Below are positions 7,738 through 10,592 of a stretch of 10,592 nucleotides of DNA, one piece after another. The position numbers were made by a program, and so were the translations under genes. The number at the start of each line of letters is the position of its first letter. Position 1 is the first letter of the stretch. The notes under the pieces are model-generated. The model was given only the letters and a program-made list of their open reading frames with translations, made no database searches and had not been told where the DNA came from. Source of the DNA: Atopobiaceae bacterium (GTDB lineage Bacteria > Actinomycetota > Coriobacteriia > Coriobacteriales > Atopobiaceae); assembly GCA_017510875.1 (NCBI GenBank), contig JAFWLX010000335.1, positions 1 to 10,592 of the forward strand, read 5' to 3'.

Positions 7738-7772
7738 GCGGGTGGTCGCAGAAATGCGACCACCCGCTTTTT
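7738..7772 (+). terminator. Rho-independent terminator after scrA
   Basis: A perfect 13-bp stem (7738-7750 with 7755-7767), closed by a GAAA tetraloop, is followed directly by five T residues (7768-7772). It lies 33 bases beyond the second TAG of scrA. It should end the scrA transcript, so scrK and scrB probably need their own promoter. The complementary strand lacks a T-tract at the other side. Confidence 0.93.
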
Positions 7773-7859
7773 ATGCCCCACGCCACGCGCGCCAATCTTG
7801 AAGCGGCTCTACGGGCTGACCCCATGAACCTGTTACCTAACCAATGCCAGCGGTCACAG

Positions 7860-7896
7860 TTGCCTCTTCTTTGCATGGGCATACATACCGTATTCT
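7860..7896 (+). promoter_or_regulatory. Probable but poorly defined promoter region for scrK-scrB
   Basis: A promoter is expected between the scrA terminator and scrK. The best hexamers are TTGCCT (7860-7865) with TACATA (7882-7887) at 16 bp, or TTGCAT (7871-7876) with TATTCT (7891-7896) at an unfavourable 14 bp. The region is clearly more AT-rich than its surroundings and directly precedes the second operator, but neither pair is close to consensus. Confidence 0.3.
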
Positions 7897-7908
7897 TGTA
7901 ACTAGCTA

Positions 7909-7926
7909 TGTGGAATCGTTCTCTCA
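7909..7926 (+). promoter_or_regulatory. LacI-family-type operator (site 2) upstream of scrK
   Basis: TGTGGAATCGTTCTCTCA matches the reverse complement of the scrA operator (TGTGAAATCGTTCCCACA) at 15 of 18 bases, including the whole core AATCGTTC. Its right arm is degenerate (CTCTCA), so it may bind more weakly than site 1. It sits 18-35 bases upstream of the GTG of scrK, between the probable promoter and the ribosome site. Two related sites in front of the two transcription units of one pathway suggest a shared repressor; the repressor gene is not in the window. Confidence 0.6.
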
Positions 7927-7943
7927 TCGAAAGGGGTCCTATC

Positions 7944-8915
7944 GTGATTTCCGTAACCGCACTTGGAGAGGTACTCATCGACTTTACCGACGCCGGTATC
8001 TCGGCCTCTGGCCAGAAGCTGTTTGAGCGCAACCCCGGTGGCGCTCCGGCCAACGTGCTTGTTGCCCTCAAGAATCTTGGCCATGACGTTGCCTTCATCG
8101 GCAAGGTTGGCCAAGACATGCACGGCGAGTTTTTGCGCCAGACGCTCGTTGAAAACGGCATCGACTGCACGGGCCTCATCTCTGACCCCGACTTCTTCAC
8201 CACGCTTGCCTTTGTAGCCCTCGATGAGAATGGCGACCGCTCGTTCTCGTTTGCTCGCAAGCCTGGCGCCGACACGCAGCTAAAGCCCGAGGATCTGCCT
8301 CTTGACATCATCAAAGACAGCAAGGTCTTCCATGTGGGCTCGCTCTCCCTCACCGACGAGCCTGCCCGCTCTGCCACCATCGCCGCCCTCGAGGCCGCCA
8401 AAGCGGCCGGCTGCGTGATGAGCTATGACCCCAACTACCGCGACTCTCTGTGGCCCTCTGCCGAGGCTGCCGCCAAGCAGATGCGCTCCATCGTTAAGTA
8501 CATGGATCTCATCAAGATCAGCGCCGAGGAATGCCCCCTCATGACAGACAAGACCGATCCCGAAGAAGCCGCCAAGATCCTGCTTGAGCAGGGTGCGAGC
8601 ATTGTGGTGGTAACCCTTGACGCCGAGGGAGCCTTTGTGGCCACCAAGGACGGCTCGCGCATGGTGCCAAGCTTCCGCGTCGAGGCCGTTGACACCACCG
8701 GCGCTGGCGACTCGTTCTGGGGTGGATTCCTCTGCGCCTTTATCGAGAGCGGCCTTGCTCCAACCGACGTGAGCATCGAGCGCGCTGCCACCTTTGTACG
8801 CTTTGGCAATGCCGTGGCATCCCTGTGCGTGCGCAACCGTGGCGCCATCCCCGCCATGCCCTCCCGCTCGGACGTCGAAGAGGTTCTGGCCGTCATAGTG
8901 GACCTGCTGCTGTAG
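7944..8915 (+). CDS. scrK: Fructokinase, PfkB (ribokinase) family, 323 aa
   Basis: The enzyme phosphorylates the fructose released from sucrose-6-phosphate, using ATP, to fructose-6-phosphate in the cytoplasm. PfkB signatures are clear: GGAPANVLVALKNLG at residues 32-46 (sugar-binding glycine motif), YDPNYR at 161-166 as in bacterial fructokinases, and DTTGAGDSFWGGF at 250-262 with the anion hole and catalytic base Asp256. Length is normal for the family. The GTG at 7944 is chosen because AAGGGG (7931-7936) lies seven bases upstream and the protein then begins MISVTALGEVLIDF, the usual PfkB N-terminus; the ATG at 7908 lies one base before the operator. It ends in tandem TAG stops. A related sugar kinase such as 2-keto-3-deoxygluconate kinase is possible by family alone, but the scrA/scrB context favours fructokinase. 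Confidence 0.88.
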   Translation: MISVTALGEVLIDFTDAGISASGQKLFERNPGGAPANVLVALKNLGHDVAFIGKVGQDMHGEFLRQTLVENGIDCTGLISDPDFFTTLAFVALDENGDRSFSFARKPGADTQLKPEDLPLDIIKDSKVFHVGSLSLTDEPARSATIAALEAAKAAGCVMSYDPNYRDSLWPSAEAAAKQMRSIVKYMDLIKISAEECPLMTDKTDPEEAAKILLEQGASIVVVTLDAEGAFVATKDGSRMVPSFRVEAVDTTGAGDSFWGGFLCAFIESGLAPTDVSIERAATFVRFGNAVASLCVRNRGAIPAMPSRSDVEEVLAVIVDLLL

Positions 8916-8935
8916 TAGCAAACCGCACCATTAAC

Positions 8936-8980
8936 AGGGACTGTCCCCCATGCTCGCAAGAACCTAAGGGGACGGTCCCT
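8936..8980. repeat. REP-like inverted pair between scrK and scrB
   Basis: AGGGACTGTCCCC (8936-8948) and GGGGACGGTCCCT (8968-8980) are reverse complements except at one position, which would be a G-U pair in RNA. They could form a 13-bp stem with a 19-base loop. Each arm is also nearly self-palindromic. There is no T-tract, so it is not an ordinary terminator. It lies in the 96-bp scrK-scrB gap, ending 18 bases before the scrB ribosome site, and could pause transcription, protect the upstream mRNA or tune scrB expression. The GGGGAC word resembles dispersed intergenic palindromes of Coriobacteriia; that link is from memory. Confidence 0.7.
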
Positions 8981-9011
8981 TAGTGTTCCCTCTCACGCAA
9001 GGAGCAAGCCC

Positions 9012-10541
9012 ATGCAGATGCACGTCAACCTTGATTATCGCCAGCACAACTGGAGGCTTCACTTCCACCTTCAGACCGCCATTGGTTGGCTGTCTGATCC
9101 CAATGGTCTGTGTCAGTTTAACGGCGAGTATCACATCTTCCACCAATACGCGCCGCGTTGGCCGTGGCCGGGACATGGCTGGGGTCACTGGACCAGCCGC
9201 GACATGACCACCTGGGAGTTCCACCGCGGAGCCATCATCCCCGAGATGGAGCTGGACATGAATGGCAGCTACTCGGGCAGTGCCGTGGTTCGCGACGGCG
9301 AGATGTGGTGCTACTACACCGGTAACGTGCTGGAACCAGGCCACGACAACTACGACTACGAGGGACGTCAGGCCAACGAGACGCTCGTCATCTCAAAGGA
9401 CGGCCGCACCTTCTCGGACCGCAAGCTGGTATTGGGCAACGACGGCTATCCCGCCTACTGCAGCTGCCATGTGCGCGACCCCAAGGTGTGGTGGCAAAAC
9501 GACACCTGGAACATGCTGCTGGGCGCCCGCACGATGGACGACCATCCCGCCATGCTGCTGTACCAAAGCCCTGACGGCGTAAACGACTGGAAGCTTGCTG
9601 GCAGCTGCACCACCATCAGCGGCGAGCCCTTTGGCTACATGTGGGAGTGCCCCAACATCGTCACGCTGGGTGGCCACGAGTTCTTCTTTGTATGCCCGCA
9701 AGGCGTTCCCAGCAAGCCGACCAAGTTCCAGAACAACTTCAACAGCGGCTACTTCCCCGTTGAGGGCACGGTCATCGACCTGCTCTCGGGCGACAAGGAG
9801 CTCATGGACGCCAAGGCTCCCTACGGCTGCATTGACGAGGACACCTTTATTGAGCTTGACTACGGCTTTGACTTCTATGCGCCGCAGGTCTTTACCGACG
9901 AGAAGGGCCGCCAGATCCTGGTGGGCTGGATCGGCCTTCCCGACATAGAGATGCAGTACCAGGTACCCACCTACGAGTGGCTGCACACGCTCACTTGGCT
10001 GCGCGAGCTCTCGCTCAACGACGCCGGCAAGATCTGCCAGTGGCCCCTGCCCGAGTACGACGCCCTGCATGGCAAGCGCGTGGAGTTCACCTCTGAAGGC
10101 GCAGCCGATTCCTGCGGCAAGCTAGGCACCAGCAACTACGATGCCTTCTGCATCTGCGAGGCAACGGGTGCCAAGTTTGCCAATGGCACGGCAGACGTGT
10201 ACCTCAACGGCATCGAGGGCGAAGGCCGCCTTATGCTCAACGGCGACCTTGAGCTTGTGGTGATTGGCGACCTGATTGAGCTGGCATTCCACGGCATTGC
10301 CGGAGGATACCGCACCGTACGCCGCCTGCCCGTCTCCGAGCTCTCAGCCGGCAAGCTTGAGAGCCTGCGCATGGTGGTAGACACCAGCGCCATTGAGATC
10401 TACATCAACGGTGGCGAGAAGACCATGACCACCCGCTGGTGGCCGCAAGAAGTTACCAACCTCTCGGTTACCTCCACCTTTAAGGCAGCCGAGTCCTATG
10501 CCTACGAGATGGGAAGCTTTGAGTTCTTGAACGTCTGCTAG
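9012..10541 (+). CDS. scrB: Sucrose-6-phosphate hydrolase (GH32 invertase family), 509 aa
   Basis: The enzyme hydrolyses the sucrose-6-phosphate delivered by the PTS to glucose-6-phosphate and fructose. There is no signal peptide, in line with an intracellular phosphorylated substrate. The GH32 catalytic residues are all present: WLSDPNG at 26-32 with nucleophile Asp29, RDPKV at 155-159 with the transition-state stabiliser Asp156, and WECPN at 211-215 with the acid/base Glu212. GSYSGSAV (85-92) is another family motif. The N-terminal five-bladed propeller occupies roughly residues 15-340 and the C-terminal beta-sandwich about 360-509. The ATG at 9012 follows AAGGAG (8999-9004) by seven bases; a second ATG at 9018 is less well placed. 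Beta-fructofuranosidase or a fructan hydrolase is possible by family, but the scrA-scrK context favours sucrose-6-phosphate. Confidence 0.92.
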   Translation: MQMHVNLDYRQHNWRLHFHLQTAIGWLSDPNGLCQFNGEYHIFHQYAPRWPWPGHGWGHWTSRDMTTWEFHRGAIIPEMELDMNGSYSGSAVVRDGEMWCYYTGNVLEPGHDNYDYEGRQANETLVISKDGRTFSDRKLVLGNDGYPAYCSCHVRDPKVWWQNDTWNMLLGARTMDDHPAMLLYQSPDGVNDWKLAGSCTTISGEPFGYMWECPNIVTLGGHEFFFVCPQGVPSKPTKFQNNFNSGYFPVEGTVIDLLSGDKELMDAKAPYGCIDEDTFIELDYGFDFYAPQVFTDEKGRQILVGWIGLPDIEMQYQVPTYEWLHTLTWLRELSLNDAGKICQWPLPEYDALHGKRVEFTSEGAADSCGKLGTSNYDAFCICEATGAKFANGTADVYLNGIEGEGRLMLNGDLELVVIGDLIELAFHGIAGGYRTVRRLPVSELSAGKLESLRMVVDTSAIEIYINGGEKTMTTRWWPQEVTNLSVTSTFKAAESYAYEMGSFEFLNVC

Positions 10542-10558
10542 CAAACAATGTGACAGTT

Positions 10559-10592
10559 GGGGACAGGCACCATGTGACAAATTGTCACATGG
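10559..10592. repeat. REP-like palindrome downstream of scrB, cut by the window edge
   Basis: Bases 10570-10592 form a perfect odd palindrome with 11-bp arms, CCATGTGACAA and TTGTCACATGG, around a single central base. The preceding GGGGACAGGCA (10559-10569) is probably the outer part of a longer stem whose other arm (expected TGCCTGTCCCC) would start just beyond the window. TGTGACA also occurs at 10550-10556. The element lies 17 bases after the scrB stop. It resembles widely dispersed GGGGACAGGCACC intergenic palindromes, sometimes linked to REP-associated tyrosine transposases (from memory). No T-tract is visible, so terminator function is unproven. Confidence 0.7.

Noticed and set aside
7908..7943. 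An upstream ATG start for the fructokinase at 7908
   Set aside because: It adds 12 residues not typical of PfkB proteins, sits one base before the operator-like dyad, and lacks a ribosome site. The GTG at 7944 has AAGGGG seven bases upstream.
8936..8980. Intrinsic terminator between scrK and scrB
   Set aside because: The stem is strong, but no T-tract follows it (TTAGTGTTCC), unlike the clear terminator at 7738-7772.

Overview
The window looks like a high-GC Gram-positive genome, most likely an actinomycete of class Coriobacteriia (Olsenella/Collinsella-like). The evidence is GC-rich coding with strong AAGGAG-type ribosome sites, a surface protein with an LPDTG sortase signal, a Glc-superfamily sugar PTS, and short palindromes of the GGGGACnGTCCC type that I associate with this group. 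The class assignment is inference; no rRNA or marker gene is present.

Left half, minus strand (1-5261): two tandem paralogous genes for large exported proteins. The complete one (417-5261, 1614 aa) has a twin-arginine (Tat) signal peptide, a mostly unassignable beta-rich ectodomain, an acidic low-complexity segment, a Gly/Ser linker and a C-terminal LPDTG anchor. Only the first 61 codons of the second (start at 184, running off the left edge) are visible; they match the N-terminus of the first at 44 of 61 residues.

Centre (5262-5714): a divergent intergenic region. It holds the upstream region of the surface-protein gene on the minus strand and, on the plus strand, a near-consensus promoter (TTCACA-17-TAAAAT) with an 18-bp LacI-family-type operator just downstream of the -10.

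Right half, plus strand (5715-10541): a sucrose-utilisation locus. A sucrose-type PTS enzyme II with domain order IIB-IIC-IIA (scrA) would import sucrose as sucrose-6-phosphate. A GH32 sucrose-6-phosphate hydrolase (scrB) would split this to glucose-6-phosphate and fructose, and a PfkB-family fructokinase (scrK) would phosphorylate the fructose. As given, scrA carries a single-base frameshift at about 6071-6074 that separates IIB from IIC-IIA. A strong intrinsic terminator (7738-7772) follows scrA, and a second operator-like copy (7909-7926) lies just upstream of the GTG start of scrK. The sequence therefore suggests two co-regulated transcripts, scrA and scrK-scrB, under one repressor encoded outside the window. 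REP-like palindromes lie between scrK and scrB and downstream of scrB.

I see no CRISPR array, tRNA, rRNA, transposase or phage gene. The most notable points are the Tat-plus-sortase giant protein with its tandem paralogue, the scrA frameshift, and the matched operator pair.
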